Shown here in pieces: positions 34,941-47,159 of a stretch of 64,000 nt of DNA (position 1 is the first letter of the stretch; each line of letters opens with the position of its first letter). The notes under the pieces are model-generated. The model had not been told where the DNA came from and ran no database searches. It worked only from the letters and a program-made list of their open reading frames with translations. The DNA is taken from positions 248,001 to 312,000 of the forward strand of contig OY756147.1 in assembly GCA_963576785.1 (NCBI GenBank), given 5' to 3'. The DNA is from Chlorophyllum brunneum. Its lineage: Eukaryota; Basidiomycota; Agaricomycetes; Agaricales; Agaricaceae. A program made the translations under genes and the position numbers.

Positions 34941-35209
34941 ATCCTATGCTTGTAGTGGCCACATTTCTATCACAATCTGCTAATATGGTGCCTATTATTC
35001 AGTCAAACTCAGTCACTCCTACACTCCACTTATAGGTGGACAACAGTCTAATACAGACTATCAAAGAAGGATACATTGCAGACCCATTTGCAAAAAAAAT
35101 TTGTATACTTCTCAATATAAAGAGCATACTGAATCTACTGTTTTCTGAGAATAATGGCCTAATATACCATGGTGAATGACTGTTGGTCCCAAATCACAGT
35201 TCTCTGCAA

Positions 35210-35980
35210 GAATAAAGTTTTCTTCTTACCCATGATTATCTGGGGCATTTCAGGTTTGATAAAACTTATGCCAACATACAAGACTCCTTCTATTGGCTGA
35301 ACATGCATCATGATTTGGAACAGTCATACATTTCTGGATGCAAAGCTTGTCAAAGAAACAAATCATTGATGACTTGCAAATCAGGATCTCTTCACTGCCT
35401 TCCTATACCAGACAGCTGATTTGAATCAGTTGCAATTGACTTCATTGGCCCATTACCTGAAGACAAGAGTTGTGACTATCTTACTACTGTGACCAACAGG
35501 CTGGGTGCAGACGTCAAGTTGATACCCTGCTATTCAATGGTTACTGCAGAAGAATTTGCATTGCTATTCTTTGACTACTGGATTTGTGATAATGGTTGCC
35601 CTGCTGAGATTGTGTCTGATTGTGATTGTTGTTTTGTTTCCAAATTCTGGCATGCTTTGACAAGGGATGTCCTGGCTGCCAAGATTGTACAAGCCCATTA
35701 TGCAAATGAATACCAGAATGATGACCCTCTGTTTGAAATTGAGGACTGTATCCTGCTAAACACTACAAATCAAAGGTGCAATTATGTCAAAAAAGAATCT
35801 GGAAGGGTGGCAAAGTTCATGCCACAATATAATGGACTATTCTTGATTACAAAAGCCCATCCCAAAACCTCATCATACATCTTGTCTCTACCACTATCTT
35901 CAAACATTCACCCCACCTTCCACATCTTCCAACTCAAGCAATATATACCAAATCAAGACAAGATCTTCCTTTCCTGACAA
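35210..35980 (+). pseudogene. LTR3 element integrase remains
   Basis: The finger is GCKACQRNKS (about 35,340). The core shows AIDFIGPLPED and then EIVSDCDCCFVSKFW, with the conserved DRG replaced by DCD. The stretch up to the C-terminal domain is shortened, and the protein ends HPTFHIFQLKQYIPN. No chromodomain is left. Confidence 0.75.
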
Positions 35981-36078
35981 AGACAAAACCCAGATCCTGT
36001 ACTTATATCAGAAAGGAAATAAGAACATATTGTTGAAAATATTGTGACCTACAGACAATTCTATAAAAGTGGGAAGAT

Positions 36079-36272
36079 TGTAAGTCTGGGACTTATGAAG
36101 CCAAACAAGAAACCACAAGATGGATTTGGATGCATATATATAGGGATGGATAGATAGGAAATGTAGTTTCCCCCCCTTCTTTCCCTACAACTTCAGAATA
36201 CCATCTCAAGTTCACTGTATCTTCCCATTCCTTCTCCATCCCCCAGTAAGGCTGTTAGGAGACAGCCTTTCA
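36079..36272 (+). repeat. LTR3 3' LTR
   Basis: 194 bp, with a short insertion against the 5' LTR. All six CpG sites of the 5' LTR read TG or CA here. It is preceded by the purine tract AAAAGTGGGAAGAT. Confidence 0.88.
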
Positions 36273-36555
36273 CTTGTGAACTACTCATTGGTCCCCAATA
36301 GCATGCCACTAGGAAAGTATGGTAGAGGGCAAAGGGGAGCTTTGTTATATGACTGTATTTATGCTTTGAAAACTAGAAAATCATGGCAAAAGGTCCAGAG
36401 GCTAAGGCAAAAAGACCAGGCAGGTACCCTAAAGTCAGAGGACACACTGCCTTCTGGAAGTTGGTAGCCCACAGGTTATACTCATGGAATTCACAGTAAC
36501 CCTTCTGTTAGATTTCATAACCCATAACCTATGACTTCCCTATATTGCATCTTAC
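36273..36555. repeat. Duplicated NLR upstream region
   Basis: This aligns by eye with the region upstream of N3 (about 55,150-55,320), for example CCAGAGGCTAAGGCAAAAAG against CCAGAGGCGAAGGCAAAAAG, followed by GGACACAC against GACGACACAC. It is the continuation of the N2 5' flank beyond the LTR3 element, heavily CpG-depleted. Confidence 0.65.
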
Positions 36556-36790
36556 CTTTAAGATATCCTCAATTGCATATCATATATCACAAACTACACA
36601 AGATTTCATACCCAGTTCAACTGGTCTGTGCACAGTAACATTGGCCAGGAAAGCTCCTCCATTGGAAATTGTAATACCTTCTTGAAGTCTTCAATGAATG
36701 AAGAATGGGCACCATCTCTTGTTGTATTGGATGTTTCTTTGTAGAGCACAGATACTTCAATTACTGTGTTACAAGTGTTCAAGATTGTTA
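36556..36790 (-). pseudogene. Dienoyl-CoA isomerase relic 1
   Basis: Read right to left, this matches exon 4 of the intact gene at 61,656-62,803. It includes the upstream intron acceptor (TAACACAG), SNTTRDGAHSS against SDTTRDGARAS, and further on CVVCDI with YAIEDI against CSCDIRYAAENS, with a TGA in place of CGA. Because intron sequence is included, it came from genomic duplication and not from a retrocopy. Confidence 0.7.
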
Positions 36791-39284
36791 AAGAGCTTTC
36801 CATAAAATTTCCAGGTTCTTCTACCTATACAAAAGCACTAACTCTCAAACAATACCTGAACAAATACACAAATGATGCTAGAGGTTATGACACTTGCTGG
36901 TTTGTCCTCTGTTGGCATATATTCTGTGCCTGTACTTGTGTCTATTTAACCTAGTTGAATATGAGGATAGAGCAATGAAAGTACAAGATCTCTGCTGGAG
37001 CTTTAATCTGCAAAAAGGATGAGGCTACAATAGCTGAACTGACTCCCAAGATACCTACAACTTACTAGTGAGACCCACTATACTTGTTCTTAGGCCTATC
37101 CTCACTAACCAACACTTCTCTCTTGATCAGTGTCATAGCTCAAGTATTTCATGGTTACCTTAACAAATGTATCCTATTTTGCTCATGAATGTCTTAAGCT
37201 TTGAACAGAGAGAGTGGCCTACATGGTAATATAATGGATAGGCTCAGTCAATGTATAGAATGAACTTGTTATGCATAAGACTTTGGACAGCAGCAACATG
37301 TTGGGTTGGGCAAAAAGCACCAATGTTACTATACTCTGATTTGTCGGTGGAACACAGACATTGGAAGGTGTCTTTGATGACTATGTTGGTGATAGGCAGA
37401 GCATTCACAGAAGAGTATCATACACAATGAGATAGTAAATTCTTATCCCTACTTGTTTACATCCACACTCCATATCTTACTCATCATGACCCCTGAAAGG
37501 CATTATTTGCTACTGGGCATAGACACATCATTGGTCTCAAACTGGTTGTGATGCACACAAGAGTGAATTTATACTCCTATTTTCTACTAGCATATTAACC
37601 TGTATAGTGGTCTGATTGCAGATCAGCTTGTTTACTCTCCCTCAAAAAGCTACTCACAACCCTCGTTCATTGAGGAACTCATATAAATGGCCCCCAATTT
37701 CTAGACACATTCTAGAAGGGGCATGAATTTTCACCTTGGAATTAGGAAAAATAAGGCTAGTTACAGTAAACAGTAATTATTTAACCAAGAGGCCATTGAT
37801 TGGGGCATATGCCAACCTGAGATATGACTCAGATTCAATGTAGAGTTGTTTTGTTTGTGATACAAGAGTGTCTCCATATGATACCACTGATGCAGATCTG
37901 ACTTTGATCAGGAATAGTGGGTATATTAGTATATTAGAATTATATGTTAAGTCATTACTGCAGAGCTTTTGCAATGCATGGGCAGTGAGGTTAAGAGGTA
38001 CAGAAAGAACTGGGAGGAGGAAAGGATGTCTGCATTTAGTAGAGACATGTGTGGGATTTGTATGGGGTAGAATAGATCAAGAGCAAGCACTGTACCAGGT
38101 TAATAAGTGGCTGTGTCAACAAATGGACAGAGTCACCATGTGTAAAAACATAATCACAGTACTTCTGCTGCCCTCCTACAACTCCAATGGCTGCAACAAG
38201 TGAGGCAGGGCTTCAGTTGTTTGCATGGACTTCTTTTCTTCAGTCTATTAGCTAGTAGGGCATCTACTGGGTATAGCAACAGTCAACTGCTTTCCTGTCA
38301 GCACTATCCTTCAAACAGGCTAATTGTTTGTTTTGGAGGTCCAGACATTGCACTTGGAATGTCCATGATCAATTTTCTACCATTAACCATTGTTTGTAAG
38401 TACTTTGTTTTGGCATTGTTGTCATTTTTCCCAACAACTATAACCCTAGATGCTATTGCAATCCTCCATTACAACCCCACCTTCAATGACGGATCTACTC
38501 AGCTACCTATGCAGCCACCAGCCCTTCCACAGTCACTCCATTTTATTTGCTCATCTTTGAGAACCCTCTACTAGTCTGACAGACAAGCCTCTGTGGACTA
38601 TTCTTGTGCACCTACAAGCAGACCACTTGAGATTTCTTTGCAACTCCTATACAACTCATATCTATACCTCCCCTCCATGGGATCACCCATGCATCCAGTC
38701 AGTCACCAACCTGCTTTTTTGGTGTGTTCACATACCATGTAGAGTCTACATCTCTAGACCAACAGATTTTTTGTATAAAATATGACATATTATTCTCAAC
38801 CATCCAACAGTCTAGGAGCACTTGATTAATCAACACCAGATTCATGCAATATGTTGGGATCCTCCCTTCTTCACTCTTACATGAAGCTACAAAGTGCAAA
38901 GAGTTTCAGTTGATTGAGTTATTTGTTTGAGCTCAAGGGGACACATTTGTGGGAAATAGGAAGGATGGCCTACTTTATGGGAATGCTAGGGAGGTGGTAG
39001 TGTCAGTGTTTTATTGTATCAGTGTGAGTAATTATGCTAGATTATTACTACTTCGAGCACAAATCTCTGAGCTTCAATGAAAACTGTATTGATTAACACA
39101 AAGTAGCAACATTGATCCAATCTGGAACTCCTCAAACCATGGCTGTATATGTTCCAATTATCCCACTGAAGCTGTAAATCAAGGTGTGGAGAGCGATGTT
39201 TAGCTACCACTGAACTCTTACATTGACTCCAAAGAGTTTTTTTGGATCAAAAATCTTGGAGCTATTATGGATTTGGCTACTAAG
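36791..39284. other. AT-rich region without a recognised gene
   Basis: About 2.5 kb, almost free of CpG. The longest frames (37,868-38,203 and 38,200-38,574, plus strand) have no recognised motif. It is probably decayed repeat. Confidence 0.4.
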
Positions 39285-41360
39285 GCTTTATTGCAGGCAA
39301 TTTCTGGAGAAATGTCCAGTGGATTTGCATGTGAAACATTTTTGTTCATTGTATAACTTCCAGAGTTTGGGTGATAAGATAGCATTGAGTTGGGCTGTGG
39401 CAAGTTTTGTGGCCATATGGGTGATTTGCTGGGTAGTTGTGTTTGAATATTCATCATTGTCTGATGATGCTTCTTCCTCAGATTCTTCTCCTTCTTCATC
39501 AGATCCTTCTCCCATTGGGTAAAGATTATTGAGCTGCTACTCAAGGATGTGGTCAATGTCCATGGGACCATAGCCTGAGGGGTTACTGCTTCTTTGAGTT
39601 GGCTGGTAAGGTTTTGCATAAGACATCGAACTTGATGCTTTCAGAGTGTGATATTTTGAGCAATGAAAGGTATGTTGTACTGAGCGATGATGTCCTGTTG
39701 AGCTAAAATTCTGTTGTAGGTGTGCCATTGTTGCTACATTTCATGCAGCTGTGTACCAAGCATTGATGTTGTTCAGGGTAGGGTTCTGACTATAGACAAG
39801 CCTTTTGTAATATAGATCCAGTCCTTTAATGAAGAACATGATTTTGGTCTCTGCATGGGTGATTCCAGCTCAGGTACACATATTCTTGAATTGCTCAACA
39901 TAGACTACGGTAGGGCATCTATTTTGGGTGACATTAGATAGTTGATCAATGGCAACAAGGGTGATGTTTGTGGGTAGAAACAAAGTGTCAAGTTCTGTGA
40001 AGAACTGTTCAATGGTCTGGGTGGGGCTGAAGACATTGTTGGTGGTGTGTGAGATGGTATAGGCTTGTTTCCATTCTCTGGCTGATCCTTCCATGCTAAG
40101 GAGGGCATACATGATCTTGGACTTGTCATTTGGTAGATTGTTAGACTGTGATGTGAAGTAGATCTGGAGGTTCTGCTTCCAGTTGGGATAGTCAAGCGGG
40201 TCACCATAGAAAACAGTGGGCTTTGGGAGCTTGTGGTCTGGCATGTTTGATCCTGTGGGTGAGTTTGGTAGCAAGCTTGCTGGGGAGTTTGATGGGGACA
40301 ATTGGCGGATTTGTGGCTATTGGGTTGTCCTGAGTGTAATTGAAGGTCCTGGTGCTCTGGTCATCTGCTGGTAGGTACTGGCAGCGTGGGTTATCTGGTA
40401 GTTGGTTGACTGATAGTTGGTTGTCTAGTTGGTTTGACTTCATGGAGCTTCCTTTTCTCTTTGTTCTCGGAGTAGCTGGAGGGCTCTAGCAAGTGGGTTT
40501 GGTGAGTTTAATATGTTGTTATCGGATTTATATTGGGGCTCAAGTTCTGGTATCTGGGGTAGTGGCTCTTCAGAGTGCTCACTTCCATATTTGGGGTACT
40601 CAGGGTTATCTGAGTATTCAGACTTGGTAGAAATGGTTTCTCTGTACTATTGGTCAGACTGCTGGGATTTCTGGGATTGCTGTGATTGTTATCTTGAGAT
40701 TGCTTGTTGTGTCCAGTTGGATTGCATATAAGTAGGTGTCTGATAAGACTCTGAACTCTGTCTTGGAGCAGATTCACTGGTTCTAATCCTACTAGCTGTG
40801 GCACTAGTCAAGGGTCATTCAAAGAGTTGGGAAGTGGTCGAGGTGGACCATTAGATGGAGGCTGGTGGGGAATATTGAACTGGTTCTGGGTTTCACTGGG
40901 AGGTTCATTGAGTAGGCTCAATACTGTAAGGCTCTGCAGCCTTAGATTGCGATCTAGTCCTGTAGACCGGAGGTGCGGGTGGAGTAGTCTCCTTTTGCTT
41001 CGTGCAACATTGGACTTGTTCAATCTTGACTGAGTTGCACCTTTATCTCACTAACAATTATTTGTGACTTCTTCCTGTACTTTCTGGGAATACACAACAG
41101 GTTTTGAGGGCATCCTCTACTAAGTGCTCTTGCTTTTCAAGGAAATCTGTTACTGGCATAACAGTGACAAAGTGTGATGTATCTTCACAGTTGCTAGTAT
41201 CATCTGGCTGACTAGATGGCAGCCACTCAGTTTAGCTTCTCTATGGATGGCTTTTCCATAGCCCAGTGGTTGTGACCTTCCATTTCCTCTGGGTCTTCTT
41301 TCAACTGGAGTACTTCTCAATGGGAATCCAGAGGTGGGACACGTGGTAGGCAAGTTTCTC
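39285..41360 (-). pseudogene. LTR2-family gag, inverted copy
   Basis: Read right to left from about 41,360, this shows a Pro/Ser-rich N-terminus, then a retrotransposon-gag domain (VFYGDPLDYPNWKQNLQIYF and SKIMYALLSMEGSAREWKQAY, about 40,200-40,050). The acidic linker and the knuckle CFTCKSTGHFSRNC follow (about 39,300), almost identical to G2. It breaks off after the knuckle at about 39,285, so pol is missing. Stops include TGA and TAA. It begins about 320 bp after LTR2 copy B in the same orientation, as expected for a 5' end. Confidence 0.8.
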
Positions 41361-41676
41361 TTTTTCTCAAGGAGGAAACCACAAAGTTGGTTGATAGCGT
41401 ATGTTCTATGAGCAGGTCTTTGTGCTTAGTCCTACTAACTTAAGGGGTACTCCAGGTACTGGCAAGTGCAGTGTGGGTCCTATGTGACTAATAGCAAGTT
41501 ATGCTCCTCTACAGCAGATAGGCACTGTGTACAACTCTTCTCGGCTTCCTGTAACAGCGATAACAGCAATGATGCAGGAAGATGTTATTTTTGTTCAACA
41601 ACAATAGCAATGATGCAGATAACACTAGAGTTCTTGTTCCCTACACTGAAATGACTCAGTGGAAGCTTTGATCTAT

Positions 41677-42798
41677 TGTTATGGATTCAGCTACTAAGGG
41701 CAATTGAAGAGGATGTGACCTCTAGGGTATGGCCTTAATACCTATCTCAGCCAAGTAACCAGATAAGCAAATGTTATCAAACTGTCATTACTTAACCAAG
41801 AAATGGGAATCCTGTTTATCTCATAGCTCTGAGTGATAAGGGCAAGTAGAGAATAAGCAATTTAGCAATCTTCTATTGATTGATAGCAACTGTCAATGAA
41901 AACTCTTCTTGGGTGATCAAGAAAGCTATCCCTGTAGAAGATCAAAGCTTAAACTTTGACTTCCTAATACAGTCGGCTATTTATACTAACTACTTCTTTT
42001 CTATAAATACTATGGAGTATAAATAACAAGACTGAAACATGTTTCACAATGTGAAACTGATAGATATGAAACTCAAGGTGAAACACTACTAAAGATAAAC
42101 ATGAAACTGATAAAGATGAAACATAGAGTGAAGTGAAACTGATGAAGGTGAAACAGATAAGTACTTACTCATCCTCAGAGATCTCAGATGATGGAGATTC
42201 ATTGGAACAGCTGCAGTAGCAAGACGTGCAGGATGAAGTGGTAGAAGGCAATGACGATAATGGTGATGATGGAAAAACTGTATCTATAGGATGATCGGAG
42301 TTGGATAATAGGGATGACATAGATATGATTGGTTCTTCGGAGAGATAAGACTCTGGTGACTCGACAAAGGCTCAAGTAAATCACAATAGTGGATGGGGAG
42401 AATTGTCACTGTCACTACTGGGTACAGTGGGTTCATCGTCTGGCGGTAAGTCTTTAGGTTGCATTTCTATACAATAGATTCCATTGGCAATTTGTTGGTG
42501 AATGAGCACTTCGAGTACTAGACCACAAGTATACATGTAGGGGTGGATGTACTGCATAGTTTCTTTGGTAGTCAGTCATGCTTTCTAACCATTGTTCCAG
42601 GTACCATAGAGGTTGTTCTCAATGGTGCATAAGTAGAGTCCATCAGTATCGCATACATATAAGTATGGTGCATATTTCCAGGCTAGTCAAAGTAGAGAAT
42701 CGATAATGGCATCATTGGATCATGGTGGTGGGATGAGTGGTATTGCTTCTGGAAACTTGTCATAATCTCTGACATAGGTTCAAGGTTCAGACATAACA
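41677..42798 (-). repeat. LTR2 copy B
   Basis: 1,122 bp, inverted, from TGTTATGTCTGAACC (at 42,798) to CTGAATCCATAACA (at 41,677). The ORF3 tail inside it stays in frame from the LTR start to the SEISEDE end, with TGA and TAG in several codons. It has ORF3 sequence upstream and gag sequence downstream. Confidence 0.88.
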
Positions 42799-43058
42799 TT
42801 ATTCCCTTCGTTAGTAATGAATTCCATTTCGTTACATTCAATCTTGGGTGGTCGGTAGTAAGAACTGTCCTTGGGGAGTTCTTCTACTCCATATAGTTCG
42901 GTGGGTCAGTATCTAATGTGATTGGCTGCTTCCAACATCTGAGAAGGGATCCTCGTAATGGCCTTTATCCTGGTAGGGTGGTAAGGTTGAGGTGGCAAAT
43001 GGTAAAGGGGGCAAGATGCCACTTTGGGCCCTGGTGATGGCAGTTCTGGAGTGCCAGG
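42799..43058 (-). pseudogene. LTR2-family ORF3 segment upstream of LTR2 copy B
   Basis: About 260 bp nearly identical to 11,912-12,170 of G2, including the purine tract. It stops abruptly at about 43,058, where unrelated sequence begins. Confidence 0.8.
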
Positions 43059-43904
43059 ATCAGGACATTATCATAAACATCTCAAAGTCAAGCCTTCTGT
43101 CCCTATTCCCTATTTCTATACCTCCTCCATTTCTATTTCATAACTGTAAGCTATCCCCTTTAAGTCTAATTGTAGGTTTACACCATAGACAATCATCTAG
43201 GGAAAGTCTCAAATAAATAATGTATTCTGCCTAACCTCTTCCTACCTTCTTTCTTATCCATCCTACCTTTATAGTATAAAAACATTATCAATCCATTTGT
43301 ACCTAGTCCCCTATTGTTTTACATCTTGTTCATAGATGATTACCTTCATTTTTCTTTCCTTTTTTTGGTCTAATTACTTTACTAAAATGTACCTTGGCAT
43401 ATTTCTTTCACACTTCTAAAACTGGGCCATATTCATGTATGTATATAAGTAGTATGTCTTTGGTAGGAAAGGCAGTGGAATACAAATCACTATCTAAATC
43501 CTCTCAGAGTCCCTAAGCCATTTTGTCTCTTATCTACCTTAACTCCTTTAATTACTCAAACTTAATCTTTATTTTTCTCAATCATTTCCTGGTCAATCTC
43601 TCTCAAATCTTTGACACTCTGTACTACTAGTTGACCCCTTTTGGTTGGAAGCAAAGCAGTTGTTGGATTTGGCTGTACTCATTAACATGTTTGCTTACCA
43701 GCCCTTACCTTTGTTCTATAACTAGAGCCCACCACAAAAGGCTTCAAAAACTGAAATTGTTGCTTAGTACTTTCTCAAGCATTACCAAACAAGCAACCCT
43801 ACTCCTATACAACATTTCTAACACCCCATCTGCTCCCCTCTGATATCTCTACCTACCCATATATCACCTCCCAATCCAACATCTTCTCCCATATCAATTA
43901 TCAC
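43059..43904 (+). other. Probable leader or LTR region of G5
   Basis: Non-coding, AT-rich, with a TATATAAG box near 43,441 and pyrimidine-rich stretches before the gag start. It could be the 5' LTR and leader of G5, but no matching 3' LTR was found. Confidence 0.35.
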
Positions 43905-46250
43905 ATGGCTGACCAGAACAAGCCAGGTGCAAACATACCTCAGAACAATGACCCCCAACTGGCTGGAGACAACCCAGGAGCCGTCTTTGGTCTTCCCCCC
44001 TACCAAGCCCAATATTTCCCACCTAGAGAAGGAAACCATCCACTAGGCTTTATCCCAACTCAATTCTCTAGTCCAAATCCACTTGGACAGCTACCTCACC
44101 CCCCTAATCCACCTCAGAACCCTCTATATATTGTCAATCAATACAACCAGCCTCATCATATGCCTTCATGTTATGATAGGAATACTCCAAAGTTTGATGG
44201 AAACCCTTGTTCACTTGGGAGGTTCTTCAAGAATATTGAGGTAATAACTCAAGATTGTGACATTGGACCTCATGAACAAATTGCACAGACACTTTGTTAT
44301 CTTGATCAGTCTGACTATGAGGCCTAGAGAAGCCATCTAGGAGCTATAAGAGATGATTGGGACCAATTTAAGAGAGAAATTATGGGAATATATCCAGGAG
44401 CAGAGGACAACTCACTTTATACTATAACTGACCTCAAAATCTTTGTCAAGTGCAATACTGCTATTCCCATGTAAGACCGATTCTAGTTTGGGACCTATTA
44501 TCGAGAATTCTTGGCCTGAGCTGACTGGTTATTGCACTGTCTTTTAATATCACATTGGGAGCATAAGAAACTTTTTATCAATGGGTTCTATATTGATTTT
44601 TGCAACCAGCTTCACACCCAGCTTTGTCTTCAGGACCCACTTCATCCCCTTAATGAACCTTGGGATATTTTGGTCATAGAGGAAGCAGCTTGATTTCTAC
44701 TGGATGGACAAATAGGAGGAAATGTTCTTGCCTTATCTATACCCTCTCTCTATCCTCCTCCTCAAATCCCACCTGCTCCTATAGCTACATTCACTCCGTT
44801 ACCTTGGGAAACATTTGATATGTCTTCGATTGAACAAATCTTGACTTCAGATGCATTTCTCAATTGCTTGGCAGGAAAACTCACCAATCCATGTACCAAT
44901 ATATTCCAACCTTCATACCAACCACCTCCCTAGCAAAATACTCAACAATAATGCACTAGATGGCCCTGTGGGTTCTGCTCAGACCCAAATCATATGTTTA
45001 GGCACTATCCAAAGCTAGATGAGTATATCTGATGAGGTTTATGCATTTGGGACACTACAAACTGGATCTGTATGCCTGACAGTATCCCAGTATCCCCCCA
45101 GATTGCACCTGGATGAAATATGATGGAACAAATTGATAACTGGCATAAATCATACTCACCTCCAATTCCCCATGCTTAAGCCAACATCCTAGAGGTATCT
45201 CAATTGCACCAGCTCACTCCAAGCACCAACAGCATTCCTAACACTTCAGCCATGCCATATTCCACCTTTCTCAGCTCCCAGGGTGAAGAAAAGATTGTCA
45301 GGCTTGAAGCAGTTGCTTTAGCAGCTCTCAAACATCAAGAGGAGATTATAAAATGTATTGAGAGTAGAGAAAAGGCAAAGAACTCACCAGGTGCTGCAGG
45401 ACAATCCCCGAGGTCTCCAAACACCTCCCAAAATGATCTTGCTAGCTCTCCAGCTCACCCATCTACCCAAACTATACCAGCCTCCAAACCTGTCCCTTCA
45501 AACATGTCTCCTACCCACTCTGCTCCACAGTAACCCCAGTATCAATTTTCTTCACCAATTGAAGACCCTAGAGCAGTCCAGCAGGTCATACAATGAAGCC
45601 TGGATGGAATAGTCACTCTCACTCAAAGGGAACTCTATTTCATTGCTCCAGATGTCAGAAAACATATGAAGGAGCAAGTAACTACTCACTGAGTGCCCAT
45701 CAGAGTACTAGCAACATCCTTTATGCTTGACCAAGGCTAATCTGAGACCTAATATCCTTCTTTATCCTTACTTCATCACCATCTCTTATCACTATCTAAT
45801 CCAATCATTGTTGCAAATAATGTTGAAGAACTGCACACCATACCTCTTGAGCTTGATGGAAAGATGATAATAGATGCTATACTGGATGAGGATTTGCAAA
45901 TTATAGGGGTTGTACAAGATATATAGGAGAAATTAGGCCTACCTCTGCTAAAAGAGCAGAACATGTTGATGAAATCTGCAAATTCAACAAAGAAAATGAT
46001 TCTGGGACTCCTTCAAGACCTCTCTGTTTGCATTGGCAGCAATATCTTCTATCTCCAGGTCTAGGTGTTCAAAAATGTGCCATATAAGATGCTCCTTGGA
46101 CATCCATTTATGGCTCTTACCCAGTCTAAAACATGTCACTACAGCAATGGGGATTCAGATATTACACTCTTAGACCCAAATACAAAGGAACTACTTACCA
46201 TTCCAACCATAGTACAAGTCTGGTCTGCAGTCCAACCAGGTACAGGTTTT
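43905..46250 (+). pseudogene. G5 gag and protease-like region
   Basis: It starts MADQNKPGANIPQNNDPQ and is Pro/Gln/Asn-rich, then DRNTPKFDGNPCSLGRFFKN as the gag core. A knuckle CGFCSDPNHMFRHY (about 44,974) has Tyr where the last Cys is expected, a one-base change. A second block reads MIIDAILDEDLQIIGV (about 45,868) and PYKMLLGHPFMAL (about 46,083), as in the protease of this gypsy group, with the catalytic motif altered. Many stops are TGA, TAA or TAG. Confidence 0.65.
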
Positions 46251-46567
46251 TGAATATCAATAATTTGGTCCTACACAACCAAGGAGACATCCTACCATTG
46301 TTATCACAGCCACCAATCCAATTATGTTGGCTACCTTCCTTTTCAGGTCCTTGCCTATCTTGTTCCATGATTTTGACTCTTGTCTTCACCTCTGCACCAT
46401 TTGATCCCATCCACCAGCCTCGAGAAATATATGAAGTTTCAATTCCTGATCTTGTACACTATGTCTGAACATCTGAAGTATCAAGCTACACCTATAAGAA
46501 GGTTGCCAACTGAATCAAGCCTATTGCCACTACACTCCCAGAAAACTTCCAAATTGTCTGCTGTATC

Positions 46568-47154
46568 CCTTGCAACCCTCTTTTTTTTTTTTTTTTTTTT
46601 TTAAATCAACAATTTATATAGCGGTGCTCGAACGCAGTCCATGTGTACATACATACAAAAGCAGAACGTACAGAATGTTCAGAGAAGGGAGAGTAAACTA
46701 CAAGTAAACTAACTTCACGAGACTTGTTGTCATCTAGCGCATACACTAGAGAGATGTTTGGTACCTATGATGTTCAGTGAAAAGAGAGAAGTAAAGGAAG
46801 TTGGAAAGAGAGAGAGTGAGAGAGAGAGAAATTGATAGAAGAGAAACTATCTACTCGCAATCACAAGGGGGAACATCAAACGGTACATAGCATGTGGGTG
46901 GGTATTTACCCAGGCACCATGGGAGAGATGAAAGTCGAATGAAAACTACATAAAATAGTAGATAAGTGGGGAGAGGGGGAGATAGAGAAATGAATTGGAA
47001 ATCCATAACTGGGAGAGCAAAAGAAAAAAGAAGAAAAGAAAAGGATCCTACGCAGGTGCAGACCCAAACCTCCTTTGGACTTGATGACGATGTAACGGTG
47101 GAATTGAACTGGCACGGATACGAGGACGGTCAGGTTCCAGCCTTGCAACCCTCT
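46568..47154. repeat. Target duplication around the LINE copy
   Basis: CCTTGCAACCCTCTT is found at 46,568-46,582 and again at 47,141-47,155, directly flanking the LINE. The last two T of the left copy merge with the poly-T run. A 13-15 bp duplication is typical of target-primed reverse transcription. Confidence 0.9.
46581..47140 (-). mobile_element. 5'-truncated LINE copy in G5
   Basis: A poly-T run (the inverted poly-A tail) is followed by the complement of the LINE 3' end also seen at 6,050-6,637, with matching C-terminal codons (VPVQFHRYIVIK against TPVQYPRYIVIK). It is about 560 bp long. It keeps many CpG sites, unlike the sequence around it. Confidence 0.92.
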
Positions 47155-47159
47155 TGAAT

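Larger units (their letters stand above)
30791..36272 (+). mobile_element. LTR3-family Ty3/gypsy element, full span, strongly decayed
   Basis: Two LTRs in direct orientation (30,791-30,974 and 36,079-36,272) enclose gag, protease, RT, RNase H and integrase remains in the expected order. It lies in the upstream region of N2: the sequence after the 3' LTR (36,280 on) matches the sequence upstream of N3 at about 55,150-55,320. A clean target duplication was not found. The 5' LTR keeps its CpG sites and the 3' LTR has lost them all. Confidence 0.88.

Noticed and set aside
30786..36280. Target duplication for the LTR3 element
   Set aside because: CTCAC on the left has no equal on the right; the flank has changed too much to claim a duplication.
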